This document shows positions 52,176 to 59,383 of a DNA stretch of 64,000 nt, piece after piece. The notes beneath the pieces are model-generated. The model was not told the DNA's origin. It saw only the letters and a list, made by a program, of their open reading frames with translations, and made no database searches. Within the stretch, counting starts at the first letter, position 1; each line of letters starts with the position of its first letter. Both the position numbers and the translations under genes were made by a program. The DNA is taken from positions 24,003 through 88,002 of the forward strand of contig DATKQM010000068.1 in the NCBI GenBank assembly GCA_035532735.1, in the 5' to 3' direction. The stretch is from Chersky-840 sp035532735 (lineage in GTDB: Bacteria > Actinomycetota > Acidimicrobiia > Acidimicrobiales > UBA8190).

Positions 52176-54109
52176 GCATGGGAATGGGTATGGGTGGGGG
52201 CGGACACGGTGGCATGGGCTTCGGCCTCATGCGGTCCCTGCGGCGCGACAGCTCGGTGATGCAGCAACAGCTCCCCAAGGGGATCGTGCGACGCATCGCC
52301 GGCTTTGCCCAGCCCTACCGCAAGGCGCTCGGGATATTCCTGGTGCTCATCATCGTCGACGCCGTCATCGGCGCCGCCAACCCGCTCATCTACCGATCGA
52401 TCATCGACACCGGGATCGCGAAGCACCGACCCGACCTCATCGTCGAGCTCGCTCTCATCGTGGCGGGGCTGGCCGTCCTCGATGCGATCTTGTCGCTGTG
52501 GCAACGCTGGGTCTCGGCCCGTATCGGTGAGGGCCTCATCTTCGACATGCGGACCAGGGTTTTCGAGCACATCCAGAAGATGCCGATCGCCTTTTTCACA
52601 CGGACCCAGACAGGCGCACTCGTGTCGAGGTTGAACAACGACGTGCTGGGGGCGCAGCAGGCGTTCACCGACACCTTCTCGTCGGTTGTGAGCAACGTGA
52701 TCGGAGTGGCCATCACCCTGGCGGCCATGTTCTGGCTGTCTTGGCCGATCACGTTGGTAGCCCTGGCCCTGCTGCCGATCTTCCTGCTGCCGGCTCGCTT
52801 CGTCGGCCGGCGCCTCGCCGACATCACCCGTGAGTCCTACACACTCAATGCCCAGATGACCAACACCATGACCGAGCGCTTCAACGTGGCCGGGGCGCTG
52901 CTGGTCAAGCTCTTCGGACATTCCCGTGACGAGGTCAAGGGATTCGCGGAGAAGGCCGGGCGCGTCCGTGACATCGGCGTCACCCAGGCCATGTACACGC
53001 GGGTGTTCATGGCGGCCCTGCTCCTCACCGCGTCACTTGCAACTGCACTTGTCTACGGCTGGGGAGGTGTGCTCGCCGAGCGCGGCACGCTCATGATCGG
53101 CACCGTGGTGGCGCTCACGGCGTACCTGGCCCGCCTCTACGGTCCGCTCACCGCGCTGTCGAACGTGCAGCTTGACGTCATGACGGCTCTGGTCTCGTTC
53201 GACCGGGTGTTCGAGGTTCTCGACCTGCCGCCGATGATCGACGACAAGCCCGATGCCACGCCGATCCGGCGCGGGCCCGCCCTCATCGAGTTCGACCACG
53301 TCGACTTCGGCTACCCGAGCGCGGAGGAGGTGTCGCTGGCATCGTTGGAGTCCGTTGCCATCCTCGAGCGCACGGCGTCGCAACCCGTGCTCTTCGACGT
53401 GTCGTTCCGAGCCGAGCCCGGGCAACTCGTGGCGCTCGTGGGCCCCTCCGGCGCGGGGAAGACGACCATCAGCCATTTGGTGCCGCGGCTCTATGACGTC
53501 CGGGGTGGGGCGGTGCGCATCAACGGCGTGGATGTGCGCGACGCCACCCTGGAGTCGATCGGGGCGACCGTGGGTGTGGTCACCCAGGACGCGCATCTCT
53601 TCCACGAAACGATCCGCGGCAACCTCCGCTACGCCAAACCCGACGCCACCGATGTCGAGCTGACCGAGGCGCTGAACGCGGCGCAAATCCTGGCGCTCGT
53701 AGAGTCGCTTCCCGACGGACTCGACACCCTGGTCGGCGACCGCGGCTACCGGCTCTCGGGCGGCGAGAAACAGCGCATCGCCATCGCGCGCCTGCTGTTG
53801 AAGGCGCCGGACATCGTCGTCCTCGACGAAGCCACCGCCCATCTGGACTCTGAGTCCGAGGTCGCCGTCCAGCAAGCCCTCAAGACGGCCCTGGCCGGTC
53901 GGACCTCCCTCGTGATCGCCCATCGGCTCTCGACGGTGCGCGAGGCGGACAAGATCCTCGTCATCGAAGAGGGACGGATCGTGGAGGAGGGCCGCCACGA
54001 GGAACTCCTGGCATCGGGCGGGCTCTATGCCGAGCTCTACACGACCCAATTCGAGCCCCAGGCACACCCCGAGGGTGACACACAGGAGGAGGAGCTCGGC
54101 GTCGACTGA
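52172..54109 (+). CDS. ABC exporter half-transporter (canonical, probably homodimeric)
   Basis: 645 residues. The N-terminus is a Met/Gly-rich tail of about 25 residues (MSMGMGMGGGGHGGMGFGLM) that resembles the Gly-rich tail of ABC subunit B at 10517. The transmembrane domain spans about 50-350. The nucleotide-binding domain has GPSGAGKTT, a normal Q-loop (VVTQDAHLF), LSGGE and a canonical Walker B (VVLDEATAHLD), so it should be fully active as a homodimer. An insertion (SAEEVSLASLESVAILER) lies between the first strands of the domain. It is coupled to the second MarR by ATGA. Drug or lipid export is likely. Confidence 0.92.
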   Translation: MSMGMGMGGGGHGGMGFGLMRSLRRDSSVMQQQLPKGIVRRIAGFAQPYRKALGIFLVLIIVDAVIGAANPLIYRSIIDTGIAKHRPDLIVELALIVAGLAVLDAILSLWQRWVSARIGEGLIFDMRTRVFEHIQKMPIAFFTRTQTGALVSRLNNDVLGAQQAFTDTFSSVVSNVIGVAITLAAMFWLSWPITLVALALLPIFLLPARFVGRRLADITRESYTLNAQMTNTMTERFNVAGALLVKLFGHSRDEVKGFAEKAGRVRDIGVTQAMYTRVFMAALLLTASLATALVYGWGGVLAERGTLMIGTVVALTAYLARLYGPLTALSNVQLDVMTALVSFDRVFEVLDLPPMIDDKPDATPIRRGPALIEFDHVDFGYPSAEEVSLASLESVAILERTASQPVLFDVSFRAEPGQLVALVGPSGAGKTTISHLVPRLYDVRGGAVRINGVDVRDATLESIGATVGVVTQDAHLFHETIRGNLRYAKPDATDVELTEALNAAQILALVESLPDGLDTLVGDRGYRLSGGEKQRIAIARLLLKAPDIVVLDEATAHLDSESEVAVQQALKTALAGRTSLVIAHRLSTVREADKILVIEEGRIVEEGRHEELLASGGLYAELYTTQFEPQAHPEGDTQEEELGVD

Positions 54110-54129
54110 GGCGCCGCTAGGGATGGGGA

Positions 54130-54141
54130 CGCTGATCAGCG
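54130..54141. repeat. 12-bp palindrome between convergent genes
   Basis: CGCTGATCAGCG is self-complementary and lies between the stop codons of the ABC exporter and the CBS-citrate synthase. It has no loop or T-run, so it is not a normal terminator; a protein-binding site is possible. Confidence 0.4.
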
Positions 54142-54163
54142 ATTCGCTCGTCAGGGACCGAGG

Positions 54164-55687
54164 TCAGGGATCGGGAACCGGGACCGGAGGCGCTGCGCCC
54201 GTATAGAGGGCCGAGGGACGGATGAGCCGGTTGTGGGCGGCCTGTTCGATGACATGCGCGGACCAACCGATGACACGACCCGCCGCGAAGGTGGGCGTGA
54301 ACATCTCCCGTGGGAGCCCACAGGTGTGCATCACGACGCCGGCGTAGAACTCGACATTGGTGAAGAGCCTGCGGCCCGGCTTCATCTCGGCCAGCACGTC
54401 GACTGCAGTGCGTTCGACCTTGTTGGCGAGCTCCACCAGTGGTCCTCCGAGGGACCGGGACACGTCGCGGAGGAAGATCGAGCGGGGATCGTCGGTCTTG
54501 TAGACACGATGCCCGAACCCCATGACCCGGTCGCCGCGCTCCACCGCGCCGCGCAGCCAGCCATCGGCCCGCTCGGCGCAACCGATCTCATCGAGCATGT
54601 CCAGGGCACGACTGGGTGCTCCCCCGTGCAGCGGGCCTGACAAGGCCCCGACGGCCCCGCACACGGCCGCGGCCAGATCCGCTCCTGTCGAGGTGATGAC
54701 GCGGGCGGTGAAGGTCGAGGCGTTGAACCCGTGGTCGATGGTGAGTATTTGGTACTGCTCGACGGCTCGGGCATACAGCGGTGGCGGCTCGCGCCCGGTC
54801 ACCATCCACAGGTAGTTCGCCGCGCTGGAAAGGTCGGCCCGCGGTTCCACCACGGCGCGATCGTTGCCGAGGTTGTACGCGGCGGCCATGATCGTCGGCA
54901 CCACCGAGCACAACCGCAGTGTCTGGGCCCGCAACTCGGCGCCGTCGATGTCATGGGTGGGGCGCCAGCCCAGCTCGGCACCGAGCAGCGAGATCGCCGT
55001 TCGGAGGACCTCGAAGGGCGAGCCCAGGGTGGCCACCTCGGGCAACATGTCCGCCAATCCGCCAGGCAGGGCGCGGAGCTCGGCCACCTCGGCGGCAAAG
55101 GCACGCGCCTGTCCGGTATCGGGGAACTCTCCTTCGAGGAGCAGGTACCAGACATCCTCGAACGATCGCCGGGCGGCGAGTTCCACCGCCGAGTACTGGC
55201 GGTAGTGGAAGAACCCTTCCTCGCCCCGGACGTCGCCGATCTCGGTCTCCGCTGCCACCACACCCTCGAGCCCGGCCGGGATCTCCGTCCCGTGCTCGTC
55301 GGCGGGACGCAGACGGGCCAACCCCATCAGATCGCGCAACGACACCACGCCCACGAGCTCGTGACCGTCCACCACCGGCAGGTGCCGGTAGTTGTGATGG
55401 GCGAGGCTGCTCCAGGCCGCACCGACTTCTTCGTCGGGCCCGAGGACATCGGGGTTCGCCGTCATCCACAACTCGACCGACTCCGACGGCGCCGTCGTCG
55501 CCGCCGCGGCAGCCCGCAGCAGGTCCCGTTCGGTCAAGATGCCCGACACCTTGCCCCGTTCGGTGACGATGATCGACCCGATGCCCGCTTCGCGCATGAC
55601 CTGGGCGGCCAGGGCCAGGGAGGTCCCCGCTTCACAGGTCACGGCGGGGGACGACATGAGATCACAGACGACGGTCGGCATGGGCAT
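54164..55687 (-). CDS. citrate synthase family enzyme fused to two CBS domains
   Basis: 507 residues from ATG 55687. Residues 1-130 are a CBS pair (VCDLMSSPAVTCEAGTSLALAAQVMREAGIGSIIV, GILTERDLLRAA, HHNYRHLPVVDGHELVGVVSLRDL), which usually binds adenine nucleotides. A citrate-synthase domain follows (about 140-500), with FFHYRQYSAVELAARRSFEDVWYLLLEGEFP, the catalytic His319 in TIDHGFNAS and His393 in MGFGHRVYK. The third catalytic residue, Asp in classical enzymes (NVDFY), is Glu446 in NVEFYAGV. It may make citrate or 2-methylcitrate from oxaloacetate and an acyl-CoA, under energy-charge control by the CBS domains. It is divergent from a second citrate-synthase gene. Confidence 0.9.
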   Translation of the reverse strand: MPMPTVVCDLMSSPAVTCEAGTSLALAAQVMREAGIGSIIVTERGKVSGILTERDLLRAAAAATTAPSESVELWMTANPDVLGPDEEVGAAWSSLAHHNYRHLPVVDGHELVGVVSLRDLMGLARLRPADEHGTEIPAGLEGVVAAETEIGDVRGEEGFFHYRQYSAVELAARRSFEDVWYLLLEGEFPDTGQARAFAAEVAELRALPGGLADMLPEVATLGSPFEVLRTAISLLGAELGWRPTHDIDGAELRAQTLRLCSVVPTIMAAAYNLGNDRAVVEPRADLSSAANYLWMVTGREPPPLYARAVEQYQILTIDHGFNASTFTARVITSTGADLAAAVCGAVGALSGPLHGGAPSRALDMLDEIGCAERADGWLRGAVERGDRVMGFGHRVYKTDDPRSIFLRDVSRSLGGPLVELANKVERTAVDVLAEMKPGRRLFTNVEFYAGVVMHTCGLPREMFTPTFAAGRVIGWSAHVIEQAAHNRLIRPSALYTGAAPPVPVPDP

Positions 55688-55726
55688 GGCTCCATTTCCT
55701 CGGCGGCGCGCCCGGCGGAGCGGCTG

Positions 55727-55746
55727 GTTGACACGGGCTGGTCAAC
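55727..55746. promoter_or_regulatory. inverted repeat between the two citrate synthase genes
   Basis: GTTGAC (55727-55732), 8 bases, GTCAAC (55741-55746). The half-site matches the palindrome at 55783-55792. It lies 40 bases upstream of the CBS-citrate synthase start, where it could control that gene. Confidence 0.6.
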
Positions 55747-55782
55747 ACCATCATCGTGCCCCGTTCTCCACGATGTGTAAAT

Positions 55783-55792
55783 GTTGATCAAC
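55783..55792. promoter_or_regulatory. palindrome between the two citrate synthase genes
   Basis: GTTGATCAAC, a 10-base perfect palindrome sharing the GTTGA/TCAAC half-sites with the repeat at 55727-55746. It is 36 bases upstream of the HTH-citrate synthase start. The HTH domain of that protein is the obvious candidate binder. Confidence 0.6.
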
Positions 55793-55827
55793 TCAATGTC
55801 ACTGGGAAAGGGCCAGGCGATAGACCC

Positions 55828-57033
55828 GTGACACGGATGCTCGAGAGCGCCGATGCAGCTCGGCGGCTGGGTGTGAAGCTGCCGACCCTCTACGCCTACG
55901 TGAGCCGTGGGCTCCTCGTGTCGCACCCCGCCCCCGAGGGCAGACGGAGCCTGTTCGCGGCCGACGACGTCGAGGCCTTGGCCAAGCGCTCACGTGGTGG
56001 CCGGACCACCGAGACCAGGTTGGCCACCGTGACGACCTCCACCACCCAGCTGCGCGACGACGGCCCGGTCTACCGGGGCACCCCGGCCATCGAGCTCGCC
56101 ACCACCCTCCCGTATGAACAGGCTGCCGAGCTGCTGTGGCGCGGCGATCCTCAAGGTGAGACGAGTGAGAGAGGTGAGGGCCGTTGGGAGCCATTTCCCT
56201 TGGAACCGCCGAGCGCCCTGACCGCGTCGGACCGCCTGCGCTGGGCTGTGGTCATGGCCGGGGCCGGTGACCGGTTGCGCTCCGACCTGCGCCGCGCCTC
56301 GGTCGTCGCAGTGGCACGCAGACTGGTGGCGACGATGGTCGCGGTCCTCCCCGGTCCCCGGGCGACTCCTCCTGTGCCCGCACTCGAGCTCGGCGCCAAC
56401 CGATGGGAGAACACCGTGGCCGGCGTGCTGACGGCGCGCCTCGCCCCGGAGCCCGACACCGACCTGGTCCGAGCGGTCAACGCCGCGCTCATCCTTCTCG
56501 CCGACCACGAGCTGGCGACCTCCACCGTGGCGGTGCGGGTGGCGGCCTCGGCGCGGGCCGATCTCTACGACGCCTTGTTGGCCGGTCTCGGGGTGGTGGC
56601 TGGCCCGTTGCACGGGGGGGCATCCCAACTGGCCTACGGCCTGGTTCGAGACGCCGAGGAACTCGGCTCGGGGCGCGCCCTCGACGAGACACTGCGTTGG
56701 CAAACCCGGTTGCCGGGATTCGGTCACTCCGTCTATCGCGGCGACGACCCTCGCTTCACGGTGCTGAAGGGTTTGGTCGACGACCTGTTGTCACCGCAAC
56801 GCCGACAGGTTCTGGACTCGTTGTTGGCATTGGCCGCCGACCGTGCCATCCCGGGCCCCAATGTCGATCTGGGGTTGGGTGCTCTGACACGCGCCTCGGG
56901 CATGGCCGAGGACGCCGGTCGCACCATCTTCACCATCGCCCGGGTGGCGGGGTGGACGGCCCACTACCTCGAGGAGCTCGAGGAACGACCCATCCGCTAC
57001 CGGGCCCGGGCCGTCTACGCGTCTCGGCCCTGA
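55828..57033 (+). CDS. citrate synthase family protein fused to an N-terminal helix-turn-helix domain
   Basis: 401 residues from GTG 55828 (ATG 55837 also possible). Residues 5-55 are a MerR/excisionase-like DNA-binding domain: SADAARRLGVKLPTLYAYVSRGLLVSHPAPEGRRSLFAADDVEAL. The rest is a citrate-synthase fold with His227 in ADHELATS, His300 in LPGFGHSVYRGDDPR and Asp347 in GPNVDLGLGALTRA, so all three catalytic residues are present. The domain is shorter and more divergent than in the neighbouring gene. Such HTH fusions exist in actinobacteria, and whether they are enzymes, transcription factors or both is not settled. The promoter region shared with the CBS-fused gene contains two related inverted repeats. 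Confidence 0.88.
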   Translation: MTRMLESADAARRLGVKLPTLYAYVSRGLLVSHPAPEGRRSLFAADDVEALAKRSRGGRTTETRLATVTTSTTQLRDDGPVYRGTPAIELATTLPYEQAAELLWRGDPQGETSERGEGRWEPFPLEPPSALTASDRLRWAVVMAGAGDRLRSDLRRASVVAVARRLVATMVAVLPGPRATPPVPALELGANRWENTVAGVLTARLAPEPDTDLVRAVNAALILLADHELATSTVAVRVAASARADLYDALLAGLGVVAGPLHGGASQLAYGLVRDAEELGSGRALDETLRWQTRLPGFGHSVYRGDDPRFTVLKGLVDDLLSPQRRQVLDSLLALAADRAIPGPNVDLGLGALTRASGMAEDAGRTIFTIARVAGWTAHYLEELEERPIRYRARAVYASRP

Positions 57034-57456
57034 CCGTCGGTCCGACTGACCGGTTGCTCAGCCCGCCTGACGCGACGGCGCCCGCACTCCCGTGTCGGGC
57101 GGCGGGCACCGTACCTTCGATTGTCAGCGCCCTCGAACCATGTGGGCGGGACCCCCGTCTCGGCTTCAAACGCCGTGGTCTTTGCGACTGCGCCCTCGCA
57201 CTTAAGCGAAGAGGGCGATCGTCGCCTGTGTGTCCGGGGAATCAGTCCCTGGGGGCGACCGAGGTCACCCCGCTACCCAGCACCGGAAAGGCGCTCTGTT
57301 AAGGCCCGACGTACCAGACGCCCCACCTCCTTCATCCCAGACGATCGATACCCTCATCGTGCGCTTACCGAGCCCAGCCGGGGTAGGGACCAAAGTCCCA
57401 CTCTGGACGACACGGCACTGGACGATCTTGAGCCTGCCGGCGCTGACCCGGGGCGG
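57034..57456. other. intergenic region between convergent genes
   Basis: About 420 bases without a protein-like frame. A CGGC-TTCAAAC-GCCG stem-loop near 57165 looks like an anticodon arm with a UCA centre, but the T-arm and acceptor stem needed for tRNA-Sec are absent. No terminator with a T-run. Confidence 0.4.
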
Positions 57457-58107
57457 TCACGTCGCGATCAGCCTGGCGATGTCGCCGTACATGAGCTGCT
57501 TGTGCTTGGCGACGACGTCGGGGTTCTTTCCCGCCAGCTCGGTGGCCAGCGCCACGGCCTTGGCCACGACATCGCCCTCGGGCCCACTGTCGGTCGCGAT
57601 GCGCGCCGCCACAGCCGCCGGCGCGTCGTAGCGCTTGCCTGTGGTCACGGCCTCGTGGAGGGTGGTCCTCGGCAGTCGGGCCGCCACCACCGCGTGCATC
57701 GTGGGCGTGAGGGGCAGGCCGAGATCCACCTCGGGGAGACACCAGTAGCCGCGGTCGGATCGCATGATCATGAAGTCATGCGCGGTGGCCAGCATCGCGC
57801 CCGCCGCAAAGGCGTGGCCGTTCACCGCCGCCACGGTCACGGCCGGGAACATCAAGACGCGGACGAGGAGTCGATGGACCTCGTCCATGAACGAAGCAGG
57901 GTCCGGCGACGTGCCCAGCCAATCCAGGTCGAGCCCGTTGGAGTAGAACTTTCCCTCGCCCGTCGTTACCAATGCGGTGGGAAGCCCGGCCGTCTCGACC
58001 TCTTCGAGTGCTCCGTTGACCTCGCCCACGAAGTCCTCGTTGAGCCGATTCTCGCCGGAATGCAAGTGCAAGACCCAGACCGGGCCGACGTGTTCGAGCT
58101 CGATCAT
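57457..58107 (-). CDS. enoyl-CoA hydratase/isomerase family protein (Delta3,Delta2-enoyl-CoA isomerase-like)
   Basis: 216 residues from ATG 58107. Crotonase-fold motifs: GKFYSNGLDLDWL for the first oxyanion-hole segment, AAVNGHAFAAGAMLATAHDFMIMRSDRGYWCLPEVDLGLPLTPTM for the second, with one Glu in the active-site region. Length and the WCLPEVDLGLPL text fit the short ECI3-like isomerases used for unsaturated fatty acids more than true hydratases. The C-terminus ends in helices with KHKQLMYGDI. It is consistent with the fatty-acid degradation genes elsewhere in this window. Confidence 0.85.
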   Translation of the reverse strand: MIELEHVGPVWVLHLHSGENRLNEDFVGEVNGALEEVETAGLPTALVTTGEGKFYSNGLDLDWLGTSPDPASFMDEVHRLLVRVLMFPAVTVAAVNGHAFAAGAMLATAHDFMIMRSDRGYWCLPEVDLGLPLTPTMHAVVAARLPRTTLHEAVTTGKRYDAPAAVAARIATDSGPEGDVVAKAVALATELAGKNPDVVAKHKQLMYGDIARLIAT

Positions 58108-58488
58108 GACCTTCTCTTTCCGTCCGTATCTCGATTGCCGACCTGACGATACCGGCATCGTTGCGCGGCGAAATATCTCTGACTCATGATCGTCAATCGT
58201 GGCGAGGGAGATGTCTCGATTCCCACAGGGAACTATCAGGTCCTAGTCGCATCATGGTGGTCGTGGGCCGGACGGTGCGAGGAATCCTGACGGCGTCAGG
58301 GAAATCCCGCCCATCGCCCCCCGTGAGCCCGCTCGACGGTGCATACTCGTGACGGGGGGATCCGGCCTGTGAACAAAAACGAAAGCGGTTCAGGGTTCGT
58401 AACGCGGCACCACTTCCGATTCTGGCGGTGGGTGGCCTTTCACCCTCCCATGCGCGATCCCAGGTCCCGGGGGTGCGGCGAGCGGGCC
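58108..58488. other. intergenic region, divergent
   Basis: About 380 bases between the enoyl-CoA isomerase start and the next possible plus-strand gene. Frames here are short and poorly protein-like. No palindrome of note; likely holds the promoters of both flanking units. Confidence 0.3.
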
Positions 58489-58599
58489 GTGACCTGTCAG
58501 GAGTGCAACTCCGACCTCGGCACCATCAACGATCCCTTCGACGGGTTCTTCATGGCATGGCGTCATCGGAAGGTGGTCCGTCGGGGCGCAGCCTCGTAG
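58489..58599 (+). CDS. possible 36-residue protein with CxxC motif
   Basis: A GTG at 58489 starts TCQECNSDLGTINDPFDGFFMAWRHRK and ends at 58599. The CQEC pair and the aromatic-rich helix look protein-like, and the C-terminal part is better conserved in appearance than the longer open frame to 58339. It may bind zinc if a second Cys pair is supplied in a dimer. Unrecognised; may be a chance frame. Confidence 0.3.
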   Translation: MTCQECNSDLGTINDPFDGFFMAWRHRKVVRRGAAS

Positions 58600-58639
58600 C
58601 CGCGCTCGCGTAGTACGCGCTACCCACCGCCTCGGGGCG

Positions 58640-59362
58640 TTGGGTACGCTCCGGCGCATCACATCCCGAGACGTCGAGTCCCCCGACACCGAGGGCCCGC
58701 CAACGCTAGGGGCAGCGCCGGCCGAGACGGCGCGTCCCGTGCTGCGGGGGTGGCTCCATCTCGTCTCATTCTTCGTCACGCTGGTGGCGGGCCCGATCCT
58801 CGTGGCCCACGCCCACACCGACGGCGCACGTGCGGCGCTGACGGTCTACGTCGTTTCGTTGGCGGCTCTGTTCGGCGTGAGCGCCGCCTTCCACCGCATC
58901 CGCTGGTCACCGGTCGGGCGCCGGCGCATGCGGCGCGCCGATCACGCCACCATCTTCCTCGCCATCGCCGGCACCTACACCGCCGTGGCCGGCCTCACCG
59001 TGCACGGCTGGGCCCAGGTCCTCGTGTTGTGCCTGGTGTGGTTCGGCGGCGCCATCGGCATCACCGTCCGACAAGTCTGGTTGGACGCTCCGAAATGGGC
59101 GATCGCGGTGCCCTATGTGGTGGCGGGATGGTCCGCCCTGGCCATCATCCCGCAGCTCCTGCACGGACTCGGGGGTGTCGGCTTCGGGCTCATCCTCGCC
59201 GGTGGCGCGTGCTACACGATGGGTGCGGTCTGTTACGCCGTGAAGCGACCGAATCCCGTACCCGGCGTCTTCGGATACCACGAGGTGTTCCATGCCCTCA
59301 CCGTGATGGGAGCCACACTGCACTTCATCGCCGTGGCCGGGTACGCCCTCCCTCGATCCTGA
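58640..59362 (+). CDS. hemolysin III family (PAQR-like) membrane protein
   Basis: 240 residues with seven hydrophobic helices. No ATG or GTG precedes the first helix, so the start is probably TTG at 58640, preceded by a G-rich CGGGG. Family motifs: VSAAFHRIRWSP after helix 2 (the conserved Ser and His), DHATIFLAIAGTYTAV, and GYHEVFHALTVMGATLHFIAV at the end, with the His pair thought to bind zinc. The family includes channel-forming and lipid-amidase-like members; function in this host is unknown. It is convergent with the MMPL gene. Confidence 0.88.
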   Translation: MGTLRRITSRDVESPDTEGPPTLGAAPAETARPVLRGWLHLVSFFVTLVAGPILVAHAHTDGARAALTVYVVSLAALFGVSAAFHRIRWSPVGRRRMRRADHATIFLAIAGTYTAVAGLTVHGWAQVLVLCLVWFGGAIGITVRQVWLDAPKWAIAVPYVVAGWSALAIIPQLLHGLGGVGFGLILAGGACYTMGAVCYAVKRPNPVPGVFGYHEVFHALTVMGATLHFIAVAGYALPRS

Positions 59363-59383
59363 CCCGACAGCACCAGGGGCGCG

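Noticed and set aside
57130..57260. Possible tRNA-Sec: CGGC-TTCAAAC-GCCG resembles an anticodon arm reading UGA
   Set aside because: No TTCGA-type T-loop with paired arms, no acceptor stem and no CCA-like end could be found around it. The formate dehydrogenase in the window is the NAD type without selenocysteine.
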